This document shows, piece by piece, positions 36,471 to 46,575 of a stretch of 64,000 nucleotides of DNA (its first letter is position 1; each line of letters opens with the position of its first letter). The notes under the pieces were generated by a model. That model was given only the letters and a program-made list of their open reading frames with translations, was not told the DNA's origin and ran no database searches. Made by a program: the position numbers and the translations under genes. Location: assembly GCA_051061015.1 (NCBI GenBank), contig JBPFEG010000005.1, positions 124,001 to 188,000 on the forward strand. The letters run 5' to 3'. The stretch is from Methylomicrobium sp051061015 (lineage in GTDB: Bacteria; Pseudomonadota; Gammaproteobacteria; Methylococcales; Methylomonadaceae).

Positions 36471-38720
36471 ATGAAAAGAATGCTTATCAATGCCACGCAG
36501 GCTGAAGAACTGCGGGTCGCTTTGGTAGATGGTCAAAAACTCTATGATTTTGATATAGAGGTTCCCTCGAAAGAACAGAAAAAATCAAATATTTATAAAG
36601 GCATTATTACCCGGGTCGAGCCGAGCCTGGAAGCCGCTTTCGTCAACTACGGCGCCGAAAAGCATGGCTTCTTGCCGTTCAAGGAAATCCTGCCGTCCTA
36701 TCGTCAACACCAGGAAGAAGGCGAAAGCGAAGGCGGCGGCCGCAAGTCGATCAAGAATCAGCTGAAGGAAGGCCAGGAAATCCTGGTTCAGATCGAAAAA
36801 GAAGAACGCGGCAACAAAGGCGCCGCGCTGACCACCTACATCAGTCTGGCCGGGACCTATCTGGTCTTGATGCCGAACAATCCGAAGGCCGGCGGCATCT
36901 CCCGCCGTATCGAAGGCGATACCCGCAGCGAACTGCGCGAGGTGATGGCCGCGCTTGAGATTCCGGAAAGTATGGGCCTGATCGTGCGTACTGCCGGCTG
37001 CGGCAAAAACGCGGAGGAACTCCAGTGGGACTTGAACTACCTGATGCAGTTGTGGGAAGCGATCGAGCGTTCTTCGACCGAGCAGTCCGCACCTTTCCTG
37101 GTGTTCCAGGAGAGCAACGTGATCATCCGTGCGCTGCGCGACCATTTGCGCGGCAACATCGACGAGATCCTGATCGATAATGAAGAGTCGTTCCATCTGG
37201 TTAAAAGCTTCCTGAAACAGGTAATGCCGCATTTCCTACCCAAGGCCAAGCTCTACCAGGATTCGGTGCCTCTGTTCAGCCGTTACCAGATCGAGTCGCA
37301 GATCGAGCTCGCTTACGGCCGTGAAGTCCCGCTGCCGTCCGGCGGCGCGCTGGTGATCGACCACACTGAAGCGTTGACCTCAATCGATATTAACTCCGCG
37401 CGCGCGACCAAAGGAAGCGACATCGAAGAAACCGCCCTGAACACTAACCTCGAAGCCTGCGACGAGATTGCGCGCCAGTTGCGTCTGCGCGACTCCGGCG
37501 GCCTGTTCGTGATCGACTTTATCGATATGATGTCGAGCAAGAATCAGCGCGCGGTCGAAAACCGGCTGCGCGACGCGTTGAAGATTGATCGTGCACGAAT
37601 TCAGATCGGCCGCATTTCACGTTTCGGTCTGCTCGAAATGTCCCGGCAGCGGATGCGCCCGTCGCTCGGCGATTCTACCCAATTGCCATGCCCGCGCTGC
37701 AAGGGCCAGGGCACGATCCGGAATGTCGAGTCGGTCGCGCTGTCGGTGCTGCGCATTATCGAAGAAGAAGCGATGAAGAAAGGCACCGAAAAAGTCATCG
37801 CGCATCTGCCGATCGACTGCGCGACCTTTTTGCTGAATGAAAAACGCAACAACATTGAACAGATTGAAAACCGGTTGAAAGTCGATATTATCGTACTGCC
37901 GAGCAAGCACCTCGAAACTCCCGCTTACGACATCGAGCGGATCAAGGAGAAGGACGCGACAGACGAAAAAGTCAGTTATCAGCAGATCAAAACTGAGGAA
38001 GTCGCGCTTCCTGAATTTGCACAACAGGCGAGACAGCGTAGCGAAAAAGCCGCAATCAAAGAGTTCATGCCCGACTCGCCCGCTCCGACACAGAACCGTA
38101 ACGAAGCCGCCAGCCTGATCAAACGCTTCTGGCACAAGCTGGTCGGTCCTCCGAAACAGCCGGTCGAAGCTCCCGTGAAGGAAAAACCCGCGCAAACGGC
38201 GGAGAAGAGCAAACCCTCGCGGCACGACAGAAATAAAAAGAGACAAGGCAAGGAACCGCAGTCAGAAAGACAAAAGGAGGCCCGTCCGCCACGACCGCCT
38301 CGCGAGCCACAGAAGCCGGCCGAACGTCATATCGAACCGGCTGTGCCGGCTACAAATACTGCCCAGCAGCCGAGCGAGGCAGTGAGTGCTGTGCTTGAAT
38401 CGGAAGCCCAGGCCCTAGAAACGACGACCACTAACGGTGAGCAAAAGAAGTCACTCAACGGTAAGCGTCGTGGTCCGCGTCGCCGATCAAGGCATTCCGG
38501 TAATCGACGTCAGGAAGGAAATACCGCAGGCGGCGAAGCCGGCTCGGAGCTCACCGGTCAGCCGGAAGCTTCAACTTACAAGAGCGACTTTGCCCCAAAT
38601 CCTGGCTCCGAATCTCAGCAGGAGCCCAGACCAAAACCGGAGCGTCAACGCCGTCCCGAGGCGGAATCGACGTCTGTTGCGGTGGAAGGCGTTCACTACG
38701 AATCGGGTAGCGAGTCTTAA
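36471..38720 (+). CDS. rne: ribonuclease E
   Basis: Main endoribonuclease for mRNA decay and RNA processing, at the inner membrane. 749 residues: S1 domain (about 35-125), catalytic core with metal-binding D306 and D349, zinc-link CPRC at 407-410, then from about 530 a Pro/Arg/Lys/Glu-rich disordered scaffold tail. The tail is shorter than in E. coli (1061 residues), so degradosome contacts may differ. The start is ATG 36471 with AAGGA six bases before; a longer frame enters the leader. Confidence 0.95.
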   Translation: MKRMLINATQAEELRVALVDGQKLYDFDIEVPSKEQKKSNIYKGIITRVEPSLEAAFVNYGAEKHGFLPFKEILPSYRQHQEEGESEGGGRKSIKNQLKEGQEILVQIEKEERGNKGAALTTYISLAGTYLVLMPNNPKAGGISRRIEGDTRSELREVMAALEIPESMGLIVRTAGCGKNAEELQWDLNYLMQLWEAIERSSTEQSAPFLVFQESNVIIRALRDHLRGNIDEILIDNEESFHLVKSFLKQVMPHFLPKAKLYQDSVPLFSRYQIESQIELAYGREVPLPSGGALVIDHTEALTSIDINSARATKGSDIEETALNTNLEACDEIARQLRLRDSGGLFVIDFIDMMSSKNQRAVENRLRDALKIDRARIQIGRISRFGLLEMSRQRMRPSLGDSTQLPCPRCKGQGTIRNVESVALSVLRIIEEEAMKKGTEKVIAHLPIDCATFLLNEKRNNIEQIENRLKVDIIVLPSKHLETPAYDIERIKEKDATDEKVSYQQIKTEEVALPEFAQQARQRSEKAAIKEFMPDSPAPTQNRNEAASLIKRFWHKLVGPPKQPVEAPVKEKPAQTAEKSKPSRHDRNKKRQGKEPQSERQKEARPPRPPREPQKPAERHIEPAVPATNTAQQPSEAVSAVLESEAQALETTTTNGEQKKSLNGKRRGPRRRSRHSGNRRQEGNTAGGEAGSELTGQPEASTYKSDFAPNPGSESQQEPRPKPERQRRPEAESTSVAVEGVHYESGSES

Positions 38721-38733
38721 TTTCTGAGAGATG

Positions 38734-38764
38734 GCATGGTGGGATTTTAGCAGTCCCGCCATGC
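38734..38764 (+). terminator. hairpin after rne
   Basis: GCATGGTGGGA (38734-38744) pairs with TCCCGCCATGC (38754-38764) with one G-U wobble and a 9-base loop, 14 bases after the rne stop. The T run after it is weak. Confidence 0.6.
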
Positions 38765-39123
38765 TTCAACGAAAAGTTATCTCTTCGGCAACTCTGCAAG
38801 CGACACTTGACCTGCCCCTCACTTATATCTCCATTTCTCTATCAACGGAAAGCTTCGAGGCAGCCTAAGCGACTCTACCCCTTACCGTCCAGTTCTGCAT
38901 GTCATCGCATTCTGCGAGCTTTGAGGCTTGGGGCGATTGAACTCGTTGCATTATTCAAAGTCCCCTGTATTACGCATTGCGAGCCTTAGATCAAAGGTTT
39001 TACTTTGACCTTTGACATAAAGATTATCATGACCGGAAATTACAGATAGAAGGGTTAATCCCCTATAAAGGCAGGTAGTGAATTCCAACGACTGCAAGAG
39101 AGTTTTCATGAGGACATAGGCCT
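38765..39123. other. gene-free stretch before the aldehyde dehydrogenase gene
   Basis: No gene or RNA recognised. TTGACC and TTGACA hexamers lie near 39005-39017 with TATCAT at 39025-39030, but the spacing is too short for a standard promoter. Confidence 0.4.
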
Positions 39124-40569
39124 ATGACGGATATTCAGCAATCGTCTCATCCGATCTATGTCGCGGGGCAATTTAAAACCAGCGCTCAGACTTTGGAGGT
39201 AATCAGCCCTTATACGCAACAATGTGTGTATAAAACCTTCACCGCCGGTTCAAATGACTATGAAACGGCAGTCACCGCCGCCTATGCTGTGCGCCAGACA
39301 ATGCGGGATTTACCGGTTTTCGAACGCTTCCAGATTCTGAGCGAAATTTCACAAGGCATTCTTGCCAGTCGCGACGAGCTGGCCGTCATCATGGCCCGGG
39401 AAGCTGGCAAACCGCTCAAGACCGCGGCTGTCGAAATCGAACGCGCGGCGCAGACCTTTTTGACCGCTGCCGAAGAAGCCAAACGTTTGCCCGGCGAAGT
39501 GCTCAGCATCGATTGGCATCCCTCCGGAGCCCACAAGGATGCGATCGTTAACTATTTTCCGATCGGCGCAGTCGCCGCGATTACTCCGTTTAATTTTCCG
39601 TTGAATCTGGTCGCGCATAAAATCGCCCCGGCGGTTGCGGCTGGCTGTCCTATTGTCGTAAAGCCCGCTTCGAAAACCCCGATCACGGCGCTGTTCCTGG
39701 CCAGGATCATCGATAACACGGGACTGCCAAAAGGCGCGTTATCGGTGTTGCCGATGGACCGTGACAGCGGCAATCGGTTGATCACCGATCCGCGTTTCGG
39801 CCTGCTCAGTTTTACCGGTTCGGCGGAGAATGGCTGGAAAATCAAACAGCAGGCGGGTAAAAAGAAGGTGCTGCTGGAGCTTGGCGGCAATGCGGCGCTG
39901 ATCGTCGATAAAGACGCCGATGTTGCGACAGCTGCCGCGAAAGCGGTTCAAGGCGGTTTTGCTTATGCCGGCCAGTCGTGCATTCATACCCAGCGAATCT
40001 ATGTCGAGCAGTCGATTTTCGAGTTGTTTATAAGCCATTTTCTGGCGGCGATGAAAAACCTGGTGTTCGGCGACCCGGAGCAGCCGGATACCGATTTTTC
40101 GGTGATGATATCCGAAGAGCATGCGCTGCGCATCGAATCCTGGGTGAGGGAAGCCGTTGCCGGCGGAGCCACACTAGTGACCGGCGGGACGCGTCAAGGG
40201 ACTTTGTATGCGCCGACAGTGCTGACCGGTACCCGTCAGGGCATGAAAGTCTGCGCTCAGGAAGCCTTCGCGCCGGTCGTGGTGATCGAGCGTTTTACCG
40301 ACTTCAAAGCCGTTGTCGAGGCCGTCAATGCCTCGGATTTCGGTTTGCAGGCCGGCATCTTCACCTTCGACAGCCGAAAAATCCATTATGCGTTTCAGAA
40401 TCTGCACGTCGGCGGAGTCATGGTGAACGAAGTGCCGAGTTTTCGCGCCGATCATATGCCCTACGGCGGTATCAAGGATTCGGGACTGGATCGGGAAGGG
40501 CCGAAATACGCAATAAGAGAAATGCTGGAACCCAAAATATTGGTCAGCGATCATGGACAGGATTGGTGA
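39124..40569 (+). CDS. NAD(P)-dependent aldehyde dehydrogenase
   Basis: Oxidises an aldehyde to a carboxylate in the cytoplasm. 481 residues. Catalytic C286 (GQSCIHTQR), general base E252 (LLELGGNAA), and the oxyanion asparagine in TPFNFPLN. The sequence style is closest to the lactaldehyde/glycolaldehyde and non-phosphorylating glyceraldehyde-3-phosphate group; the substrate cannot be fixed. It stands alone, with a hairpin after it. Confidence 0.9.
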   Translation: MTDIQQSSHPIYVAGQFKTSAQTLEVISPYTQQCVYKTFTAGSNDYETAVTAAYAVRQTMRDLPVFERFQILSEISQGILASRDELAVIMAREAGKPLKTAAVEIERAAQTFLTAAEEAKRLPGEVLSIDWHPSGAHKDAIVNYFPIGAVAAITPFNFPLNLVAHKIAPAVAAGCPIVVKPASKTPITALFLARIIDNTGLPKGALSVLPMDRDSGNRLITDPRFGLLSFTGSAENGWKIKQQAGKKKVLLELGGNAALIVDKDADVATAAAKAVQGGFAYAGQSCIHTQRIYVEQSIFELFISHFLAAMKNLVFGDPEQPDTDFSVMISEEHALRIESWVREAVAGGATLVTGGTRQGTLYAPTVLTGTRQGMKVCAQEAFAPVVVIERFTDFKAVVEAVNASDFGLQAGIFTFDSRKIHYAFQNLHVGGVMVNEVPSFRADHMPYGGIKDSGLDREGPKYAIREMLEPKILVSDHGQDW

Positions 40570-40635
40570 GCTGGATTTCGATTTGTAAGCCGGAAGGTGA
40601 TTCGCCGTAGGCAGTCCACCGAAAACAAAATTCTG

Positions 40636-40668
40636 AAGGAGGCGGTTCCTTTATGTCACCACCTCCTT
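40636..40668. terminator. bidirectional terminator between convergent genes
   Basis: AAGGAGGCGGT (40636-40646) pairs with ACCACCTCCTT (40658-40668) with one mismatch. On the minus strand a T-rich stretch follows (TTCAGAATTTTGTTTTC), so it can end the FG-GAP gene, and it also lies after the aldehyde dehydrogenase gene. Confidence 0.65.
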
Positions 40669-40713
40669 CTATCCTTACGTAGATTTCCCCTCTTGGCTAC
40701 AAATCAGAACCTG

Positions 40714-42777
40714 CTAAAGTTGTTTAACGACGATTATTTGAGCACGAGCGGAATCTGTTGCCCCATCATTGTCGGTCACCGTCAGCTCAAAAGTTAAAGT
40801 CGTGTTTGTTAGACCTTTGAGTTTTGGGGCGGTAAAGCTTGGGTTCGAAGTCGATGTATTATTCAATACGACCGCAGGGCCGCCGATCTGGGTCCAGGAC
40901 CATGACGCCAGAGCTCTTTTAGGTTCACCGTCTCTCGATTTCGAGCCGTCGAGGCTTACTTTCGTGCCTTGCAGTACCCTCTGATCAATCCCGGCATCGG
41001 CAATCGGAAGCAAGTTTGGCGCTGACGTGACGGTAATGGTCACCGTATCGGTCTGGCTATACCTATAGCCGTCGTAAACCATCAGATAAATTGTATAAGT
41101 GCCCGCTACGTCGGCGGTAAAGCTGGGATTGGCCAGCATGTAATCATCCAGAACCGCATTGCTTCCGGCAGGCGCCGTCAAAGTCCAGTAATAACTCAAC
41201 GGCTCGTTCTCCGGATCGCTGGAGCCGCTGCCGTCAAGCTGGATCTGCAACGGATTTTGACTCAATTGCAGGTTTTGATCGGGGCCGGCGTTCGCTATCG
41301 GAGGCAGGTTTGCCGTCGTTACGTTAATAATCACGGTGTCCGTTTCGCTGTAGACCTTGCCGTCGAAAACCTGAAGCTGCGCCGTATAAGCGCCGGCGAC
41401 GTCGGCGGTAAATGTCGGATTTGCGATATCGGAATCATCCAAAACCGCACTACTGCCGGCAGGTCCCGTCAAAGTCCAGTGAAAACTCAAGGGATCGTTA
41501 TCGGGATCTCTGGATCCACCGCTGTCAAGCACGACCTGCAACGGGCTCGAGCCCAATTCCAGGTATTGATCCTGGCCAGCATTCGCTACGGGCGGATGAT
41601 TTGTTCCCGCTTCCTCCTGGTATAAAACGACCAGGCCGTGATTGTAGTCAGCAATGGCGGCGTCAATGAGGCCGTCGTTGTTGATATCGCCTAGCGCGAG
41701 CCCTTGGACGTTATAGCTGCTGGCATACGGAATCGGGAACAGTTGCTCCGCGCCCAAGCTGCCGTCTGCTGTCTGGACATAAACGCCCATTTTGTTCCAG
41801 CCCCCATGCAGTACCACCACATCGCTCAGACCGTCCCCGGTCACGTCTTTAACCTCGACGGGCTCTGGAATATCGTATGATGGAAGGCTGACGGCAGGTC
41901 TCAAGACGCCGGATTGCTGATGGAAAATGCCAATTTTTGAAGCCGGCTTGTTGCCGCCGTAGCTCACGATCACATCGTTGAACTGGTCGCCATTCACGTC
42001 GCCAACGCCAAGCCCCTGTGTATTGACATTATCTCCGAGGTCATAAAAAACAACTGGATTAAAACTTCCGTTCAGAGTCTGCGTAAGAATCGCCAGATTG
42101 TCATAAGCATAACCCTGACCGCTCATCACAATCAGATCGTTTCTGTTATCGGCGTTGATATCGCCGATGTCCAGATCATCAAAGCCGCCGTGCGGAGCAT
42201 TAAAAGACAACGGCGGCGCTAAGGTGCCGCCCGGGTTTTGATAAAGCACCGAAGCGTTCGATGTGCCGTGACCGATGCCTGCGATATCGAGCCGGCCATC
42301 GCCGTTCAGATCGCCAATTTTAATTACCGTGGAGTTTTGTGTAGCGTATATCGCCGATGACGCTAAATTTCCGTTTGGGTCCTGAAGGAAAATTTGAATG
42401 CTCGCCCGGTCATTACCGACGGCCACATCGTTTTTCCCGTCCCCGTTCACATCGCCGATATCGACTGATTGCGGACGGCTGGTATATATCCCCTGAGTCG
42501 CATATTTGATCGGCGCCTGAAGCTGGCCATTGGCAGCTTGCAGAAAAACGAACAGCTTGTAATCGTTCTCGGGGTCAAAATAAGAAGAGGTAGTCATCAC
42601 CACGTCTTTTAAACCGTCGCCATTGACATCGCCGATGGCGGTCGCTTCGGGCCATGAACCGGTTGGAATCGCCGTATAAGGTGTAAAAATCGGTTCTGCA
42701 AATGCAGCGGATAAGCCGGAAAAGCTCAATGCTGCTGCGGCAACCCTTCGAAAAATTTTAGGGTTCGGAGTCGTCAT
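40714..42777 (-). CDS. secreted FG-GAP (VCBS) and PKD-type repeat protein
   Basis: 687 residues with a signal peptide (about 1-27, cleaving AFA-EP). Residues about 40-385 hold six or seven FG-GAP repeats, each with a calcium-loop DxNxDxxxD motif (for example GDVNGDGLKD), predicted to form a beta propeller. Residues about 395-687 hold three PKD-like Ig domains, each opening P.A.AG.D. The first two are near copies. No catalytic domain, membrane anchor or sorting tail was seen. Probably extracellular and adhesive or carbohydrate-binding, which is inference. Confidence 0.88.
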   Translation of the reverse strand: MTTPNPKIFRRVAAAALSFSGLSAAFAEPIFTPYTAIPTGSWPEATAIGDVNGDGLKDVVMTTSSYFDPENDYKLFVFLQAANGQLQAPIKYATQGIYTSRPQSVDIGDVNGDGKNDVAVGNDRASIQIFLQDPNGNLASSAIYATQNSTVIKIGDLNGDGRLDIAGIGHGTSNASVLYQNPGGTLAPPLSFNAPHGGFDDLDIGDINADNRNDLIVMSGQGYAYDNLAILTQTLNGSFNPVVFYDLGDNVNTQGLGVGDVNGDQFNDVIVSYGGNKPASKIGIFHQQSGVLRPAVSLPSYDIPEPVEVKDVTGDGLSDVVVLHGGWNKMGVYVQTADGSLGAEQLFPIPYASSYNVQGLALGDINNDGLIDAAIADYNHGLVVLYQEEAGTNHPPVANAGQDQYLELGSSPLQVVLDSGGSRDPDNDPLSFHWTLTGPAGSSAVLDDSDIANPTFTADVAGAYTAQLQVFDGKVYSETDTVIINVTTANLPPIANAGPDQNLQLSQNPLQIQLDGSGSSDPENEPLSYYWTLTAPAGSNAVLDDYMLANPSFTADVAGTYTIYLMVYDGYRYSQTDTVTITVTSAPNLLPIADAGIDQRVLQGTKVSLDGSKSRDGEPKRALASWSWTQIGGPAVVLNNTSTSNPSFTAPKLKGLTNTTLTFELTVTDNDGATDSARAQIIVVKQL

Positions 42778-43108
42778 GGTTTAAATCCCCTGGTATCAGT
42801 TTCAAAAAAATGGCTTTGGATGGCCTTTATTGTTTTCGATTGAAATGATCCGCCCCGAGGATGTTTGAAACCGTTCGGGCTGCGGTTGCAGGTCGACTAA
42901 AGAAGAGCTCGGCAAAAGCTCTTTGAGTGTTAGGCAGACTAAAGGCGAGCGGAATTAAAATTATGGGGCTGGATTTCTGAGGAAAATAGCACGAAAACAG
43001 ACGTTAGTCTACACTGACCAGTTACAGGATGTGTTGCAGAGAAGAGGATAAGCATCCGCGGCTTTTATAGCGCGCTGAAAGCGACGCCATCTCTACTTTA
43101 CAGGCAAA
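42778..43108. other. gene-free stretch
   Basis: About 330 bases between two minus-strand genes. No open frame, RNA gene or clear terminator was recognised. Confidence 0.5.
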
Positions 43109-43570
43109 TTACACACCGATATCTTCGTTCCAGAGCGTCGGGTTATTCAGAATGAATTGTTTCATTATTTCGATACAGCGGGCGTCCTGGAGGACATCAA
43201 CTTTCACTCCACGGCTCCGCAACAACTCTTCCTCGCCCATGAAGGTAAGGTTTTCGCCGACAATTACATGAGGAATACGGTAAAGCAGAATCGCACCGGT
43301 ACACATTGAGCAAGGGGAAAGCGTTGTATAGAGGGTGCTCTGGGTATACACTGCGGCGGGCAACCGTCCTGCATTCTCAAAGGCATCCATTTCCCCGTGC
43401 AAAATTGCGCTGCCTTGCTGGACCCGGCGGTTATGGCCGCGACCGATGATCTTGCCCTGATGGACAAGAACCGAACCAATCGGGATGCCGCCTTCACCAA
43501 GCCCGGCTTTCGCCTCGGCGATGGCTTTCAGCATGAAAGAGTCCGCTTGTGGGCTTGGATTTAAATGCAT
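43109..43570 (-). CDS. nucleoside/cytosine deaminase family protein
   Basis: Zinc-dependent hydrolytic deaminase, 153 residues. Metal and proton-transfer residues H58 and E60 (HGE), C87 and C90 (PCSMC). Its layout (a long C-terminus, no tRNA-binding basic tail) suggests a yeast-type cytosine deaminase or a guanine/nucleoside deaminase rather than TadA. The substrate is not determinable. Confidence 0.85.
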   Translation of the reverse strand: MHLNPSPQADSFMLKAIAEAKAGLGEGGIPIGSVLVHQGKIIGRGHNRRVQQGSAILHGEMDAFENAGRLPAAVYTQSTLYTTLSPCSMCTGAILLYRIPHVIVGENLTFMGEEELLRSRGVKVDVLQDARCIEIMKQFILNNPTLWNEDIGV

Positions 43571-43608
43571 GGGATACGATTCCTAGGATAGATGGTATAG
43601 GTTGGCGT

Positions 43609-45009
43609 TCAAAGCCATTTTTCCAAATCATAGCGCTGATGCAAGGCAGGTATTTCCACACTCGAATTCAGTATTTTGTTCGCGAATATCGGGATCACCT
43701 CTGGGTCGCCGTGCACCAGAAAAGTCGTTTTCGGGTTCCCCGTTTTTTGGTGCCAGGCCAGCAATTCGGCCTGATCCGCATGCGCAGAAAAGCCGCCGAT
43801 CGTATAAATTTTGGCATTGACCGGAATTTCTTCTCCGAAGATTTTGACGGAATCGGCGCCGTCCACGATTTGACGCGCTAAAGTACCGTAGGCCGCAAAA
43901 CCCACAAAAATGATCGCGTTATTCCGCCCCCAAAGATTGTGTTTCAGATGATGCTTGACCCGGCCGCCGGTACACATGCCGGACCCGGCAATAATTACCG
44001 CCCCCCCGGCGAAATTATTGATCGCCATTGACTCGGCCGTTTCCCGCGTAAAACGCAGACCGGGAAACATGAACGGATCCTTGCCCGATGCCAAGGTGGC
44101 AACGGTTTCCTGATCGAAACACTCCGGGTGGCGTTGGTAGATCTGGGTGGCGGAAATCGCCATCGGTGAATCGAGAAAAACCGGAAGATAAGAAGGGAGT
44201 CGTCCCTGTTCAATTCCCTCGCGCAGATAATAGAGCAGTTCCTGCGCGCGTTCGAGCGCAAAACTGGGAATTATCACATTGCCGCCTTGGGCCAGGGTGC
44301 TGCGAACAGCCTCATAGAATTCGTCAAGTGTCGGATCCAGGGCTTTATGTAGACGATCGCCATAAGTGGTCTCCATCACCACGATATCGGCATGAGGCGG
44401 CGTTGTCGGATCGCGGATAATGGCGCGATTGCTGTAGCCCAGGTCGCCGGAAAACAGAATCGTGCGCTGCTGTTCCTTATGGTCGATATTCAGCACGATC
44501 GAGGCGGAACCCAATATATGCCCCGCATCGATAAAGGTCGCCTTGATGCTTTCATCGATAATCAAAGGCTTATCGTAATTCGCCGCGCGGCCGAAAAAAC
44601 TGAAGCAATTGAGTGCATCGACCAGATTGTAAAGCGGTTCGATCGGGGCATCTTGCCCGTGCCTGGAAGCTTTTTTCGCTTTGTAGTTGGCTTCGTCTTC
44701 GAGCAATTTTGCGGAATCCAGCAGCACCACGCGCGCCAGTTCGCTGGTTGCCGCCGTGGTGATGATTTCCCCCTGAAATCCCCGCTTGACCAGCAACGGG
44801 ATGCGTCCGCAGTGATCCAGGTGGGCATGGGTCAAAAGCAGGTAATCGATTTCGGTCGGATCGAATCCGAAAGGTTCGGCGTTTTCCTCATCCATTTCCC
44901 GGCCGCCCTGATAGAGTCCGCAATCAATCAGTATTTTCTTGCCGGCGGCTTCCAGCAGATGGCAGGATCCGGTTACATTTTGATCGGCACCGTGGAATTC
45001 GAGTTTCAT
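43609..45009 (-). CDS. MBL-fold / beta-CASP metallo-hydrolase (RNA-processing type)
   Basis: 466 residues. Metallo-beta-lactamase motif THAHLDHCGRIP with H61, H63, D65, H66. A beta-CASP insertion follows (PSFALERAQELLYYL) and a C-terminal RMMBL-like segment (GGFSAHADQAELL). Relatives are CPSF-73-type nucleases and predicted exonucleases. 38 bases upstream of the deaminase gene on the same strand. Confidence 0.9.
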   Translation of the reverse strand: MKLEFHGADQNVTGSCHLLEAAGKKILIDCGLYQGGREMDEENAEPFGFDPTEIDYLLLTHAHLDHCGRIPLLVKRGFQGEIITTAATSELARVVLLDSAKLLEDEANYKAKKASRHGQDAPIEPLYNLVDALNCFSFFGRAANYDKPLIIDESIKATFIDAGHILGSASIVLNIDHKEQQRTILFSGDLGYSNRAIIRDPTTPPHADIVVMETTYGDRLHKALDPTLDEFYEAVRSTLAQGGNVIIPSFALERAQELLYYLREGIEQGRLPSYLPVFLDSPMAISATQIYQRHPECFDQETVATLASGKDPFMFPGLRFTRETAESMAINNFAGGAVIIAGSGMCTGGRVKHHLKHNLWGRNNAIIFVGFAAYGTLARQIVDGADSVKIFGEEIPVNAKIYTIGGFSAHADQAELLAWHQKTGNPKTTFLVHGDPEVIPIFANKILNSSVEIPALHQRYDLEKWL

Positions 45010-45127
45010 AAAAATCTCCTGGCTGTAAGCATGGGCTTGATTTGCTACTTTTTATAAAAGAGTAACAAAATTCGCGGTTTCAGAGGCAATTTTTATCAAG
45101 GCGAGCCTGCTCCGAAACCGGGCCGGC

Positions 45128-46048
45128 TCAGCCCGCCATAGAGGCTGATTCGCTGAGAACTTCTCGAACGCGATTCGGATAATCCGAAATCAGGCCGGTC
45201 ACGCCCGCGGCGATCAGTTGCCGCATCGGTTCCTTATCATTGCAGGTCCAGACATTCACTTGCTTGCCTCGCATCCGTAAGCTATTGATAGGCTCGGTGT
45301 CCAGAATGCGGGTGATGGAATGAAGCCCTAAAGGTTCGGTGCCGGGATGAAAGGCATCGGCGCCGAGGCGCTCAAGATAGTCGGCCGGCAGTGCCAGGCG
45401 TTCATTGGTCAGCACCGCGGTCGCGATGCCCGGCAAACGCTGGCGAACCCGCCGCAATTGTTCGTGATCGAACGACGAGATCAGGACGTCGGCCTGCATC
45501 GCGAGCTCCTCTATCAGATCGAGTACTGCATCGGTTAATCCGGGATACATGCGCGGCAGCATCTTGAGTTCGATGTTGACCTTCAAACCCAGGCTGCTGG
45601 ACAGTTCGAGTACCTGGCTGAGTGTGGGTACCTTGACTGCGCCTGATGCGTAATGAGCAAGATCTTCGGGAGGAATATAGCGCTCGAATTCTTCCGGCGT
45701 CAGATTCTGGAGGAAACCTTGCCGGTCCTCGGGCGAGAGTGCCAGCTCTTGCGTAAACCATCTGCCGGCGTCGAGCTGGCTGATTTCCTCGTAACTGAAA
45801 TCGGAAATGAAATAACTCGGCTGACCCGGAAATTTATTTTTGATATCAGTGCAGCGGATCAAACTGTCGTCGTGATGGACGATGATCTCGTTATCCTGGG
45901 AAAGATGCACGTCCAGTTCGATCATCTCGCAGCCGAACGTGTGCGCCTTTGCGAAGGCCGGCAGGGTATTTTCGGGTGCAAAGGCGCGCGCGCCGCGATG
46001 GGCGATATTTAGGATGCGCTGCCGGGATCCGGTGTAATTATCCGCCAT
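45128..46048 (-). CDS. glycerophosphodiester phosphodiesterase
   Basis: Hydrolyses glycerophosphodiesters to glycerol 3-phosphate and an alcohol. GDPD TIM barrel of 306 residues with H17-R18 (AHRGARAFAPENT), E44, D46 and H59. There is no signal peptide, so a cytoplasmic UgpQ-like enzyme. I start at ATG 46048, with GGGAG nine bases before; a longer frame runs back into pgpA. Confidence 0.92.
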   Translation of the reverse strand: MADNYTGSRQRILNIAHRGARAFAPENTLPAFAKAHTFGCEMIELDVHLSQDNEIIVHHDDSLIRCTDIKNKFPGQPSYFISDFSYEEISQLDAGRWFTQELALSPEDRQGFLQNLTPEEFERYIPPEDLAHYASGAVKVPTLSQVLELSSSLGLKVNIELKMLPRMYPGLTDAVLDLIEELAMQADVLISSFDHEQLRRVRQRLPGIATAVLTNERLALPADYLERLGADAFHPGTEPLGLHSITRILDTEPINSLRMRGKQVNVWTCNDKEPMRQLIAAGVTGLISDYPNRVREVLSESASMAG

Positions 46049-46062
46049 GATAGCTGGCTCCC

Positions 46063-46575
46063 TTAGAGCCAGCCTTGCTGCGCCGTTACCCACAGCAGTA
46101 TTGCCGCAAAAACGGCTGCCAGCACATCGTCGAGCATGATGCCGAGGCCGCCCTGCACTGTCCTGTCGATCCATCTGATCGGCCAAGGCTTGATGATATC
46201 GAAAATCCGGAACAGCACGAAGCCGAGCAGCAAAGCTTTCCAGGAAAAGGGGACCAGCCACATCGTAATCAGGAGACCTGCGACCTCATCCCAGACAATT
46301 CCGTTGAAATCGTGCTCCCCGAGTCTTTCGGCGGCGACACCGCAAATCCGAATGCCAGCCAGGGTAGCGACGACGGTCAGGGCACTATAGATCGGCAGGC
46401 CGGTTTGAACGAATAGCCAATACAGCGGAATCGCCGCGGCCGTGCCGAAGGTACCGGGCGCTTTTTTGGCGAGACCGGAGCCGAAGCCGAAAGCCAGAAA
46501 CAGCGTCGGGTCGGTCATGATCTGTTTGGCGGTCAATTGGTTTTGACCGAGTCCCGTTTTATGAAAAATGTTCAT
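46063..46575 (-). CDS. pgpA: phosphatidylglycerophosphatase A
   Basis: Dephosphorylates phosphatidylglycerol phosphate in the inner membrane. 170 residues with about four membrane segments and the family motifs FGSGLAKKAPGTFGT and WDEVAGLLIT. Overlaps thiL by 17 bases, the usual thiL-pgpA pairing. Confidence 0.94.
   Translation of the reverse strand: MNIFHKTGLGQNQLTAKQIMTDPTLFLAFGFGSGLAKKAPGTFGTAAAIPLYWLFVQTGLPIYSALTVVATLAGIRICGVAAERLGEHDFNGIVWDEVAGLLITMWLVPFSWKALLLGFVLFRIFDIIKPWPIRWIDRTVQGGLGIMLDDVLAAVFAAILLWVTAQQGWL

Noticed and set aside
46049..46261. N-terminal extension of the glycerophosphodiesterase
   Set aside because: It overlaps pgpA in another frame, and the ATG at 46048 has a good ribosome site and gives the usual length.
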